From the NCBI GenBank assembly GCA_022036555.1, contig CM039123.1, forward strand, positions 14,792,326-14,856,325: DNA of 64,000 bases, read 5' to 3'. A model generated the notes under the pieces. It was not told the origin of the DNA and ran no database searches. It saw nothing but the letters and a program-made list of their open reading frames with translations. Made by a program: the position numbers and the translations under genes. The stretch comes from Microstegium vimineum (lineage: Eukaryota > Streptophyta > Magnoliopsida > Poales > Poaceae). Positions 10,934-21,032 of the stretch are shown here, piece after piece (the first letter of the stretch is position 1; every line of letters begins with the position of its first letter).

Positions 10934-11623
10934 AAGTTCCTGGACTTCTGTGACCATCACCACATCAGGGTGAATTGGTCCGCAGTCGCCCACCCTCGAA
11001 CTAACGGTCAGGTCGAGCATGCCAATGCTATGGTTTTGCAGGGCCTCAAGCCGAGGATCTTCGATCGGCTGAACAGACATGGCAGGAGATGGGTCAATGA
11101 GCTGCCCGCTGTGCTATGGAGTCTCCGAACGACACCAAGTCGAGCCACGGGGTTCTCTCCGTTCTTCTTGGTCTATGGGTCCGAGGCCGTCCTCCCCACT
11201 GACCCCGAGTACGGGTCCCCTCGACTGAAAGCCTACAGCGAGCAAGCCAACACAGTAGCCCGAGAGGACTCCCTCGACCAGCTCGAGGAAGCCCGTGATG
11301 TGGCCCTCTTCAAGTCGGCAAAGTACCAGCAGATGTTGCGGCGCTACCACGACAAAAACGTGCGCAAAAGGGACCTCGACGTCGGCGACCTCGTTCTGCG
11401 CCGTCGACAAAGCAACAAGGGGCGTCACAAGTTGACGCCACTTTGGGAGGGACCCTTCATCGTGGCAGAGGTGCTAAAACCCGGCACTTACAAATTGAAG
11501 AACGAGAAGGGAGATCTTCACCAACGCGTGGAACATCGAATAGCTACGTCGTTTCTATCCCTGAGGCCTCGACGCCTCGTACATTTCCGCATTATGTACC
11601 CTTATCGCGTTACGAACGAATAA
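10934..11623 (+). pseudogene. Integrase C-terminal half of element 2
   Basis: It continues in frame after the TAA at 10933. It carries the catalytic glutamate region (HPRTNGQVEHAN), WxxxLPAVLWSLRTTPS, the FFLVYGSEAVLP motif and a C-terminal GPFIVAEVLKPGTYKL segment. No chromodomain is present, as expected for Tat. The frame ends at 11623. Confidence 0.85.
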
Positions 11624-12234
11624 AATGTTTTCGAAACGCATTTCACATTCGTTCGTAACTCAAAGGTAGCCTCAACTTTGCCCCAGCAAAGTCGAGCCTC
11701 CCTCGGGGGCTAACAGGGGGGCACCCCCCTCCTAAGTCCCCGAAAAACTCAAACGTTTTTTTAAACTCGGCTTTCCCTCTCGATCTTCCCCCCGAGTACG
11801 CTTCGTAACTAAGTAAAGGCGCCTCGAACTCCCTAAGGGTCGAGGTGTCGTCGAGCCAGGGACTCACCTACGCCCTAGGGCTACGGTATCCCCGCTCGCT
11901 CCCCCCTTCCAGGGATACGAGCGTGCGTCGAACACTTAAGTCCACAAGCATCGACTCAGGCAAAGAAAAGCAGGGAGAGCTCAAGAAACGAAAATAACAA
12001 TGTGTATCTCCATCAAGATGCATTAGATATAAGAAGCCCTCGGGGCTAGGCATTGTATCATTACAAAAGCCTAACTGTTACATGGACCTTCCTGTCCAGA
12101 TATGGCTCATAGGCCTAGGACTTCTCAGCGAGGGGGTCACCGTCCTCAAGAAGCAATGCAGGAAGTTGGGCTTCACGCGTTGGCCACATCGGAAGGTGAA
12201 GAGTCTGCAGAAGCTCATCGACAGCATCCGAGGG
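11624..12234. other. Spacer between pol and the antisense gene of element 2
   Basis: No gene is supported. The spacer holds G/C homopolymer blocks (GGGGGGCACCCCCC near 11716) and CCTCGGGGGCTAAC. One copy of this spacer is present here; element 4 carries about three divergent copies of it in opposite orientation at 33480-34720. Confidence 0.7.
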
Positions 12235-15200
12235 CTACTCGGCGCCACCTCCGTCCGCCAAGGGGATCACCTCGGGCTCGAAGAGCTTCGCCAGCTCGCC
12301 TCCGAGCACCTCTGCAAGATCCATCAACTTCTGGCACCTCGCGTCATTCTCTTCGTCGGTCAGCCTCGGGTCGGTGGCAAACCCGTTGGCGACGATGTTG
12401 AGGTCATAATTGTAGGCCGAGTTGACGACCGCGAGGGCCCGCTTCACGCCCACATGCAGGGCAGCACAGACGTGCTCCGTCACCTCCTGCGTCATGGAGT
12501 AGAAGCGGCGCAGCAGGGAGTCCCCTCGAGCGTCGCCCACGACCTCCGGCTCCGGCTCGACCGAGAGGTCGTCGCATAAGGTGTTGATGACGCCCGAGAG
12601 CCTCGCGTTAAGGCTCGCCTCCGTACCGAGGAGGCCCTGAAGATTGTTCAGGTCCTCGTGGGCTCGGGCCTTGTCCGCTGCGAGCTCTACCAAACCAAAC
12701 ACACAACCCGGTCAAAACCAAAAAAGGGTCGAGGTCGGGCAGATTCAGCAACACTCTCAAGAAACTTACCTTGGGCATGCACCTCCAGGGTGGCGTAGCC
12801 TCGTGCGGTCTCCTCGAGTTGGCGGCAAACATTGATAAGCTCGGAGGCTTGGCCACTGACTTTAGCCTCGAGGCCCTTGATGACTTTGCCGGCATCATCG
12901 AGGGCTCTCTTTTGGTTCATCGCCACCACATCCAGGGACGTCGCGCGGGTCCGAGCCTTCTCCTCCGCGGCGGCCAGCGTGTCGCGCTCACGGGAGACGG
13001 CGTCGAGATCGCCCCGGAGCCCCCGGATGCTCTCCGTCGCCCGGGCCAGCTCCTCCTTCAGCCGGGCGGCCCCTTCCTCAGCCTTTCGCTTGGCCTCGAA
13101 GGCAGCGTCCCGCTCATGCCCGACCTTGATGGTCGACTGAAGGGCGTCGTCGAGCCTCGACTGCGCCGTCTCCAGGGCGACCCGGACTTCCTCCTGCATG
13201 GCCTCAAAGCCGGCCCTCGCGTGGGTGACCTTCGACTCGGCATCCTCCCGAGTGGTTGCCGCCTCGGCCCTTGCTTGGGCAGCATCGGCCTCCGCCCTCT
13301 CCAGCGAGGCGCAGAGGGCCGGGAGTTGCTCCTGCGCTCGGAGGATGAACTAGGACTTCTCGTAGGACCTCGCCCGCAGCGTCTGACAAGGATGAAAAGG
13401 AAGATCATCAGCGAACAGCAATCAGGCAACCCAAGCAAAACCTAAGGAAGAACGAAACCCACCTCCATCCCCTGGCATATGTCTATGGCGGCGACATTCG
13501 TGGCAAGGCGTACCGAGTGCTCGAACCAGGCCCGGTACTCCTCGAGATGCTCCCATTGCCAGAGCTCGGCCTGGTCGTCAAGCGTGAGGAAGAGCTGCTC
13601 AGGGTCTTGAGGGTCCGCCAGCTCGAGGACCTCTTGTCCCCAGTACGGGCTGCGGGTGGCGATCCTCTCTTGGACCTCCCGCATGACGCCCTGGCGCACT
13701 GCGGCGGCACCCCTGCGGCGCTCCACCTCCTCTTGCCAAGTGAAGAAGGGGGAAAACCCCTCCGCCTGGCCTCTCTCCGGCCTCGGGGCCACCCCACGAG
13801 GATGTCGATGGTCCCGCCGAGCCTTCACCACCGGGCAGAGGAAGCCCCGGCCAGCAGAACGGCCCTGCATGGGGAAAGGTACGAAGAGATCAGTACCTGG
13901 CACCACAGACCCACTACGGCTCGAATAAGTCGGAGCACAACTTACCTCGAGACAACGACCCCCCAGCCTCGAGGCGGGGCCGAGCCACCTCCGGTTCCGC
14001 ACGAGGGACTGCGACGGCGGTCGTCTCCGCCGAGCCCACCAGCTCGGCCACCTCTTCGGCGGTGAACTCCATCAGCATCCCGCCCTTCTCCGGCGCGGGT
14101 GTCGCCTCGGGCCGCTCGACCCGACCCCTCTCCTCGACCTCCGGCGTCCACGAAGGGCCCTCAGACGCGGCAGTGGCCGTGCCCTCACGCTCGAGCCGCA
14201 GTAGCGCCTCCAGCAAGGCTAGACCCTCGGGCCACCGCCCCGGCATTGGGTGAGCCGGGGCCTCCCCCTCATTCGCAGCAACTTGGGGTCCGACCACCTC
14301 CATCTCGGCGGCGGTATGAAGCTCGCTCCCCTCGGTCGCGACCGCCATCGACGCAAGACCCGCGCCTTCCGAGGCGCCGGGTGCACCTCCCTCCGACGAA
14401 TGCACGGGCGCGGCTTCACCCGCCGCTTCAGCGGCCCCCGCCGGCGGGGCGGGCAGGCCCGTCTCCTTTGCCGCCTGGGCAGGTGCCGAGGCACCCTGTG
14501 CCGTCCCTCGCTCCAGCGCCTCTCGGGCCCTGGCTGCCCACGCCACCTCGGGGGTGAGCGTTGAAGGGGGCAGAGCAGCGGGACCGGCCTCGACGGCCGC
14601 CTCGACCGCAGCTTCCACCCTCAGCTTCTTGGCAAGGGCGAGAGACGCATCCTCCTGCGGGCGCTTCGACCTGAAAAAGAAACCCGTGCACGACGATAAG
14701 CACCGGTCGTTAGCAACAAAAGGAGAAATGCGAACAACACCCTCGATCAACCAAAAGGCAACTTACCCCTTCGGGGCCAGGCGTTTCTGGCCGACGGCCT
14801 TCGGGCCGATCGAGGTCCTGAACACAACCCGCCGCGGGGCGGGGGTCGAGCCCGCCTTCGGCACCATCTCCTGGGCAGGGGCCGACGACGCTCCCGTCGT
14901 CCCCCTGCTGACTTCCTCCTGCGCCGACGGGCCCGACGCCCGTGCGCTCGACGCGGCAGGCGCCGAGGGTGTGTCTGCTTGACCCCCTGACGGGGATCGC
15001 GACGACCGCCCCTGCGTCTGCCGCGGCACTTCGTCTTGAGAAGCCACGGGGCGCTACCCCCGTGGCTCGGCTTTGTCGACCTCGACGTCGACCCCTCTCC
15101 CCCTCCGGTTCCGACGGCCGCCCTCTGTTCGGGCGCCGCCTGTTCTTCCTCCTCGCTCCAGTCCACCTCGACATCGCTGTCGCTATCCTCCTCCTCCTTG

Positions 15201-16506
15201 TCCTCCTCTTCCGAGGGCGATTCCTCCTCGGGAAGGCCCTCCTGCCTCTGTCGGGCCCGGCGCTGATCCCTCGCCTCTTTCTCTCGGGCCCTCTTAGCCC
15301 TGGCCTTCTTGGCCTTGTCCTTGGCCTCCTTGTCCTTCTCAGCCTGGAGGCGCCTCGCCTGGGAATCAGCCCGGTCCTCCTTCACCGGCGGGAGCGACTT
15401 CCGGAAGGGAACATTCCCCTGCGGAATGCAAGGCAGTCAGAACGCAGGCAAAAAAAAGGGGCGGATAAGGCAAACACAAGAACTCTAACAGAGGAAGAGG
15501 ACTTTACCAGCTCGATGTACCCCTCGTCCGGCCTCATGGGGATCCTGGCGACGTTCTTGGCGTCGAACGAGCCCGCAAAAAAGTGGCGGACGCGGCGGAC
15601 CACCCTCTCAGGGGGCAGTTCGTCTCCCAGGAGGCGACACCCCGAGAGGTCGACCCTCGGACGCATCTCATCGAGGCGGAGGGGTCGAGCCATCAGCGGC
15701 ACGACCCGCCGCTGATGGAACGCCGACGCGACGATCGCCGCCGTGAGTCCCTCCTTCTTCAAACGCTCGATCACATCCAGCAGGTTGTCGAGGCAGCGCT
15801 GCTTGCTCTGCACGACGTCGTACCTCCAGCAGTCGGGCTGCGCGTCGATCGTCCTCCCGGTGTAGGCGGGAAGCAGGTTGTCGTCGTTCCTCAAGTAGAA
15901 CCACCCCGAGTGACATCTGGAGTGGCTCGACGAAAGCTTCGCTGGGATCCAGGAATCTGACCGCTTGAGGGCGATGCAGCAGCACCCGGCCCTGGCCATC
16001 TTGCGGGTACCCTTGCCGGCCGACGCATGAAAGATGTTCGCCTCGAAGAGATGGAGCCATAACTCCTAGTGGGGCTCGATCCTGAGGTAGCCTTCACACA
16101 CGGCGGCAAAGACCGCCGCATGGCAGACGTCGTTGGGGGTGAGGTGTTGAAGCTCTACGTCGTAGTGGTAGAGGATCGCGCGTAGGAGATGGCTGGGTGG
16201 GGCGCCTAGTCCCGCCCAGTGGAAGATCTCGAAGCTCACCACATATCCCTCCGGCGGATTGGGCTCGACATGCTCCGGCAGCGGCACCATCCACTCCGGT
16301 CGGTCGGTCGAAGTAACAGGCCGGAGGAGACCGCTCTGCACCAAATCCCCCAGACGCGAGGCGGTCATCGAGGACGCGGGCCAGTCATCGGGACCGACGA
16401 GGATGTACTTGGCCATGGGATCAAGGAGGCTGGTGTGCTTTGGCTTGGGGGCGGAAGGTACGTTCCCAATCTCCCCTCTCTTTCTCTCACGTGCACAGAG
16501 GTCCAA
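12235..16506 (-). pseudogene. Antisense gene of element 2: 'putative gypsy type transposon' (Transposase_28) protein with coiled coil, six exons
   Basis: Minus-strand exons with canonical GT-AG borders: 16506-15508, 15418-14767, 14670-13946, 13864-13463, 13382-12770 and 12686-12235; introns are about 80-100 bases. Exon 1 holds the family domain (PEGYVVSFEIFHWAGLG, SGWFYLRNDD, ELPPERVVRRVRHFF). Later exons are Glu/Lys-rich, Ala/Pro-rich and coiled coil, ending in a compact domain (ALHVGVKRALAVV...GFATDP). ATG could be 16506 or 16416; the latter (MAKYILVG) looks more family-like. Damage: in-frame TAG near 16066, a frame change near 15055 and a TAG near 13350. Function is unknown. The gene runs against the element, downstream of integrase. 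Confidence 0.75.
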
Positions 16507-16614
16507 TTCGCAGGGCGTCTAAGGCAGTGGCGGGGAGAAGGAGACAGGGAAGGTGATGGCAAGGAGGCAGGGAGTGCAAGTGCGCGGAAAAAGCACCCGA
16601 CTCCTCACCTTCGC

Positions 16615-16622
16615 TATTTATA
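16615..16622 (-). promoter_or_regulatory. Candidate TATA box of the element 2 antisense gene
   Basis: The minus strand reads TATAAATA, 109 bases upstream of the ATG at 16506 and about 200 upstream of the alternative ATG at 16416. Spacing fits a core promoter and a short 5' UTR. Together with element 1 this is the second antisense TATA in the same position. Confidence 0.55.
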
Positions 16623-16829
16623 AGCCAGACGCCAACGGACAAATCCGGCAGAACAGGCAAGAGAATCTCTGCATTTAATACGCCTGTACTCCCCTTCCTC
16701 GTCTTCCTCCAGGATAAGGCGTTCTGTCCCATCGTCGGGCTCCGCACCGCACTCCGCCCTGCAACTGCCACTGTTACGCCGAACGGACATCGCCTAAAAA
16801 GGCGCGCGGCCGGAAACGCTATCTTCGGA

Positions 16830-18002
16830 GGTAAGGAATCTTGAGGCAGCGAGAGCTGGCCCTCGAAAGAGGGTTCGACAGCTACACTCGAGTACCCGAG
16901 GCCAGAAATGACCTCGGGTTAGGACTTCGGTCCACCCCCAAAATCTCGAGGGGACAAAGGCCGGCCTACGAACGGGCTCGATAGCCCCCCTCGAGTACCC
17001 GAGGTCTGAGGAGACCTCGGGTCGTCGACTCCAGTTCACTCCCCAGCCTCGAAGGGACAAAGGCTGGCCCTTTCGTGGGGTTCGACAGCCTCCCTCGAGA
17101 GCTCCAGCCCAATGGGCAGAGACGCAGGTATGCCCCCAAGTTCAATATAATTACCCATTCTTCCCCCTCGGCGTTCCACAAGGCAGGACTCCTCCTCCTG
17201 AGGATAGCGTCGGATGACGAACCATCCGTCAAATCTTGAGGGAGCGAAGGCTGGCCCTTACATAGGGTTCAACAGCCGCCCTCGAGTACCTGAGGTCAGG
17301 AAGGACCCATGGTTAACGGAATCCGGTCCACCCCCAAATCTTGAGGGAGCGAAGGCTGGCTCCACGAACGGGGTTCGACAGCCGCCCTCGAGTACGCGAG
17401 TCAGGGATGTCCCGGGGGGGCCAGGCGCGTGCCCCTAGCTCGAGAACGAACTCTCAAGGTCCCCTAGGATATATCCGAGGCATAACCAAGGAATACCTAA
17501 GGATCCCTCCGCTGGGAGGCATCGAGCCACCAACTCCTATTGAATGGGGTTGGCACCTTGGTAATCCATATGGTCGTGCTTAGTAAGCCATACGGTCTTA
17601 CTTAAATGAGAACGCCTCCGGGCCACTAGTCGACCCCTATCGAATGGGGCACGAGTTCTCACTCGGATTTTTACCCGTACTGGGCACCATTTTTAATGGA
17701 ATCATGCCCGACAACAGCTCACCGAGGACTTCGGGCTCGTCCTAACGAGGATAGCACGATGCTCTTCACCCCACAATCCGAACGCAAGGATCCGTGGAAA
17801 GGACGCTATGAGGTAGTGAAGGCCTAGCCATTCGAGGGCTCGAGGGCCCGACTACGCACGGCACCCCTCGACGAAAGAGGGTCGAAAACACTCGTGACTT
17901 GGCAGACAGAGTCGACCTCTCGGGTGGGGCGCTCTGACTCCAGTTATCCTCAAGGGAGCGAAGGCTGGCCCTCAGTAGGGTTCGACAGCCGCCCTCGAGC
18001 AC
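16830..18002 (+). repeat. 3' untranslated tandem repeats of element 2
   Basis: Units of about 105-120 bases contain GAGGGAGCGAAGGCTGGCCC, GGGTTCGACAGCCGCC and CTCGAGTACC. Copies are recognisable near 16850, 16945, 17040, 17240, 17340 and 17945. The same units occur inverted in element 4 (about 30950-31260 and 31740-31920). They contain no long convincing frame. Confidence 0.7.
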
Positions 18003-18096
18003 TCATCTTTTTAGGGAAAGGAACGAAATCGACCCCTCGGTAGGGCACCACGCCTCCATGTACACTTAAAAAAACCCTCGATACAACATATCATAC

Positions 18097-18167
18097 CCCC
18101 AGAGGAGTTCTTAATCACTCCTCTGGGGCCTCGGGGGCTACCCCCGGGGTGCGCTCGCGCGCACCCC
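18097..18167 (+). repeat. Two adjacent hairpins, first copy of the pre-LTR module
   Basis: Stem 1 is CCCCAGAGGAGT (18097-18108) with ACTCCTCTGGGG (18117-18128), a perfect 12-bp stem with an 8-base loop. A copy of the purine tract CCTCGGGGGCTAC follows (18129-18141). Stem 2 is GGGGTGCGC (18146-18154) with GCGCACCCC (18159-18167). Element 4 has an equivalent of stem 2 with a 12-bp perfect stem at 30405-30432. Confidence 0.8.
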
Positions 18168-18257
18168 ACGGAGAATCGAACCTCTCACTAACCCTGCAGG
18201 TCAAGGACAAAACCTCCGGGTAATCCTTACTCCCTCCGAGAAAAACATATATCATAG

Positions 18258-18289
18258 CCCCAGAGGAGTTCTCAATCACTCCTCTGGGG
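18258..18289 (+). repeat. Hairpin directly before the polypurine tract, second copy
   Basis: The same CCCCAGAGGAGT / ACTCCTCTGGGG stem recurs 161 bases after the first copy and abuts the functional purine tract. The module has been tandemly duplicated. Confidence 0.8.
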
Positions 18290-18302
18290 CCTCGGGGGCT
18301 AC
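18290..18302 (+). other. Polypurine tract of element 2
   Basis: CCTCGGGGGCTAC immediately precedes the LTR start TGTCGGGTAC. Element 4 has the complement in the equivalent place (GTAGCCCCCGAG, from 30317). Confidence 0.75.
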
Positions 18303-18479
18303 TGTCGGGTACGAAGGTAAGGGGTACCCTAAACCCTTCGATAAATTAACGCTAAACATAGCAACCATTTTTAAGACAGGGACCAGCCCACTGTTCAAAG
18401 TAAGGCCCATCACTCGAAGGCCCCCTACACCGGCTACGGCAACCAGTCGTGGGCCGGCCCACCTCGACGGAAAGAGACG

Positions 18480-18870
18480 GACGAAGGGTCGAATGAACCA
18501 CCCCTCGGTCTCCGCCTCGACGCCGAATGACGGACGAGGGGCCGAATGAACAACCCCTCGGCCTCCACCTCAACGTCAAATGACGGACCGAGGGACCAAA
18601 CGAACGACCCCTCGATCTCCGCCTTGACGCCGAATGACGGACGAGGGGCGGAACGAACGACCCCTCGGCCTCCACCTCAACGTCAAATGACGGACCGAGG
18701 GTCGAACGAACGACCCCCCGACTCCTACCTCGACACCGGGTGACGGACGAGGGGTCGAACGAACGACCCCTTGGCCTCTACTTCGATCCCTCCGACTCCG
18801 CCTCTGCTCCGACCCTACCTCGACGACGAGCGACGGACCAGGGGTCGAACGAACGACCCCCGGACGGGAG
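18480..18870 (+). repeat. Tandem palindrome array in the element 2 LTR
   Basis: About six units of roughly 55-65 bases, each centred on an inverted repeat of the form GGGGTCG-AACGAA-CGACCCC and preceded by TGACGGACGAG. The LTRs of element 4 contain the same array in inverse orientation (29880-30120 and 37905-38150). Confidence 0.8.
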
Positions 18871-19383
18871 GCTCGATCAGCCCAACTGCTCCTGGCATGG
18901 GTTAAAGTAAATCCGCCTAACGCCATGGGCGCCCGCGTCCATAGTCAAATCCAACAACTCTCCGTCATGTCCCTGATTCCTGTCAACTGTGTTGCTACTG
19001 CCGCCACGACGCGAGTATGGACTCTAGCAGCACCCCTCGGAACATGAACAGTACAGCCCTCGACGACAACTTCGGGGATACGGCAGAGCCACGCAGGGCT
19101 CGACCCCCCTCGACCGAGGGGCTCGACCCCTCCCTCCAACAACTCCAGTATGGGGGGCGTCCCATCCGCCCCGTCTCGCTTCAGCTGTGGGATTCACGCT
19201 CGTCTACGGAAGCTGTGCCGCGACGTGTCACGGCGACTTCCACTGCCACCACGACCCGGAGCGCCAAAAGGACGGGAAGGCCATGCCGGCGCAGTGCTCG
19301 ACGTCCCTTCGCCGGCACTATGCCACGGACACGCCACCCATACCACGACAGTTAGGATCTTGTACCCTTGGGCCTCCCCTTGG

Positions 19384-19393
19384 TCTATAAAAG
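19384..19393 (+). promoter_or_regulatory. TATA box in the element 2 LTR
   Basis: CTATAAAAGG in the context TTGGTCTATAAAAGGGGACG. Element 4 LTRs carry the complement (CCCCTTTTATAGATC near 29304 and 37329). Confidence 0.65.
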
Positions 19394-19790
19394 GGGACGC
19401 CGAGGTAGAAGAAAGGGGGCTCTCGGATCTCTGATCTCTGGGGGGGGGCTTTTTCAGACTCCACTCCTCAGACGACTCCATAACCGTACCACGCACACCC
19501 CCCCTGCTCGATCAACCCCTTGAGCAGCCAACCCACCGCCTAGGGCAGCCCCGCTAGCCTTAGGCCGTAGCTCACTCTGAGCAAACCCGTGTAACTCAGC
19601 TTGTACCCCCCCTGTACGAGCACTTTGGGTGCGAGATAATACAAGTCATCCTCCCCCGCTGGACATAGGGCCTTCTTCGCCCGAACCAGGATAAACCTTG
19701 TGTCCATCTTGCATCACATCTGAGAGAGGGAGCACGCGATATACAAATTTACTAGTTGGTGGTCTTGACCCCCGGGTCATAACACCGACA

Positions 19791-19965
19791 ACTAGTTTGC
19801 CAACGAGCTACGTCCCCGTTGTGGCAAGACACTCACTTGGAGCTTCACATGCTAATTGGCATCACACACCAAACCCGTCACTGGGTGCCGCACAACCAAC
19901 ACAAGATGAGGCTATTGAAACGCCACGAGCAATCCACTAGAGTTACCTTTGCGATCTCCCGCGGG
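19791..19965. mobile_element. Left piece of the older host repeat
   Basis: This 175-base stretch lies between the end of element 2 and the start of element 3. It continues after element 3 at 44733, where the junction motif GCGGG is duplicated. It is part of an older repeat that I cannot classify. Confidence 0.6.
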
Positions 19966-20627
19966 TGTAACAGCCTAGGTGTTAAGATTGCATTTGCATA
20001 TCATTTCCTGAGCATAAGCATCATCTCATTCATGCATTTCAATGATCATATGAAATGACAACCCTAAGTGATCACCTTATTTTCATATGTGTATGTGTTA
20101 ACCTACACCTAGCTTTGTATGAGTTATGCTTGTTTAACCAAGTGCTTGATGAGTTGATCACTAATGACCATCTAGAAATGCTTAGGGATGAAAATGGAAC
20201 CATGTTTATGTTCATGATCAAGTCCAAATAAGCTTCTAGGGTTTAATATCTAATGATTGACCCTAGGAACCCTTTTTCTTGATCTAACAAATTAACCTTG
20301 TAAATAACCTTGTATGAAAAAGTTGGTTTAAGCAAAGTTGTAGAGTTTTTAATTCTACACAAACTTTGTTTAACTAACTTAAGGTGATTTGGATCCTGAA
20401 ATACCCTAATTGGTCAACTAAGGCTGATCTGGGGGTTGTTTTAGCTTCTGAAATCGTCTAAGTCCTAAGTGTGTTTCAGTTTCAATGTTACCCTGTTTGA
20501 ATGCTTGTGTTTGAAATCCAAACCATTTCAGTTCAAACAAATTGCACCAAAGTTGGAGTTCAACTATAGCTCTACAGATATGTGCATTTGGTTGAAGCTA
20601 AGACGCAAGGATTAGGGAGTTAATCGC

Positions 20628-21032
20628 GTGGCAAGATCAACCGTCAGTCGGTCTGATCGCGCGTTTGAACGGGAGAGGCAGCGCGCCGTCCAGTCGTGGC
20701 CGACCGCCTCAGGCATCGCGTGCCACGTGGCAGACGTACACCGGCGTTTGGCCCGCGCCGGTCGCATCCTTGGAGAGCCGAACACTCCACCTCCCGACCG
20801 CACTCACGCCTGCGCCCTCACTCTCTCCCTCTCCTCTCTGCTTCGAGCAGGAGCACAGCCACGCCATTGCTGCAGCAGCACCGTCGCCGAGCTCGCCTGT
20901 GTAGCACACCGCCGCATTGGCCGCCAAAATGCACCCACAGCTTTGCCTTGCTCTGCTCCATCTTTTGCACCGCTCAGTTGCTGCGCTAACCACACAGGTG
21001 AGCCAGACCGAGCACACCGCGGGCGCCATTGA
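20628..21032 (+). other. GC-rich island with an ORF inside the element 3 LTR
   Basis: A 134-codon frame, GC-rich inside an AT-rich LTR, is open here and at the equivalent site in the other LTR (41220-41624). The product is Arg/Ala-rich with no domain I recognise. It may be a transcribed leader rather than a protein. Confidence 0.35.

Larger units (their letters stand above)
7607..19790 (+). mobile_element. Element 2: RIRE2-like Tat-lineage Ty3/gypsy retrotransposon (5' half off window)
   Basis: Order: protease, reverse transcriptase, RNase H, a second RNase H, integrase, spacer, antisense multi-exon gene, 3' repeats, purine tract, 3' LTR. The second RNase H and the antisense gene place it in the Tat lineage. 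The element is split at 7606/7607 by element 1. Its own 5' LTR, gag and target duplication lie to the left of the window. TCGAGG and CCTCGAG motifs are dense throughout. Pol is disabled by two nonsense codons, one frameshift and a changed catalytic residue. Confidence 0.88.
18303..19790 (+). repeat. 3' LTR of element 2 (1488 bp)
   Basis: It starts TGTCGGGTAC and ends CACCGACA. Both ends match the inverted LTRs of element 4, so the two elements belong to one family. The likely R/U5 side includes a CTATAAAAGG TATA box near 19384. Target DNA follows at 19791. Confidence 0.88.

Noticed and set aside
13517..14557. Long plus-strand frames (182 and 152 codons) in 13.5-14.6 kb
   Set aside because: Shadows of the antisense exons in GC-rich sequence; low-complexity Pro/Arg/Ala composition.
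14942..15715. 257-codon plus-strand frame
   Set aside because: Leu/Arg-rich complement of the Glu/Lys-rich antisense exon 2; no independent support.
18480..18870. CRISPR-like look of the palindrome repeat array
   Set aside because: Plant LTR context, diverged units and no variable spacers of constant length; CRISPR arrays are not found in plant nuclear DNA.
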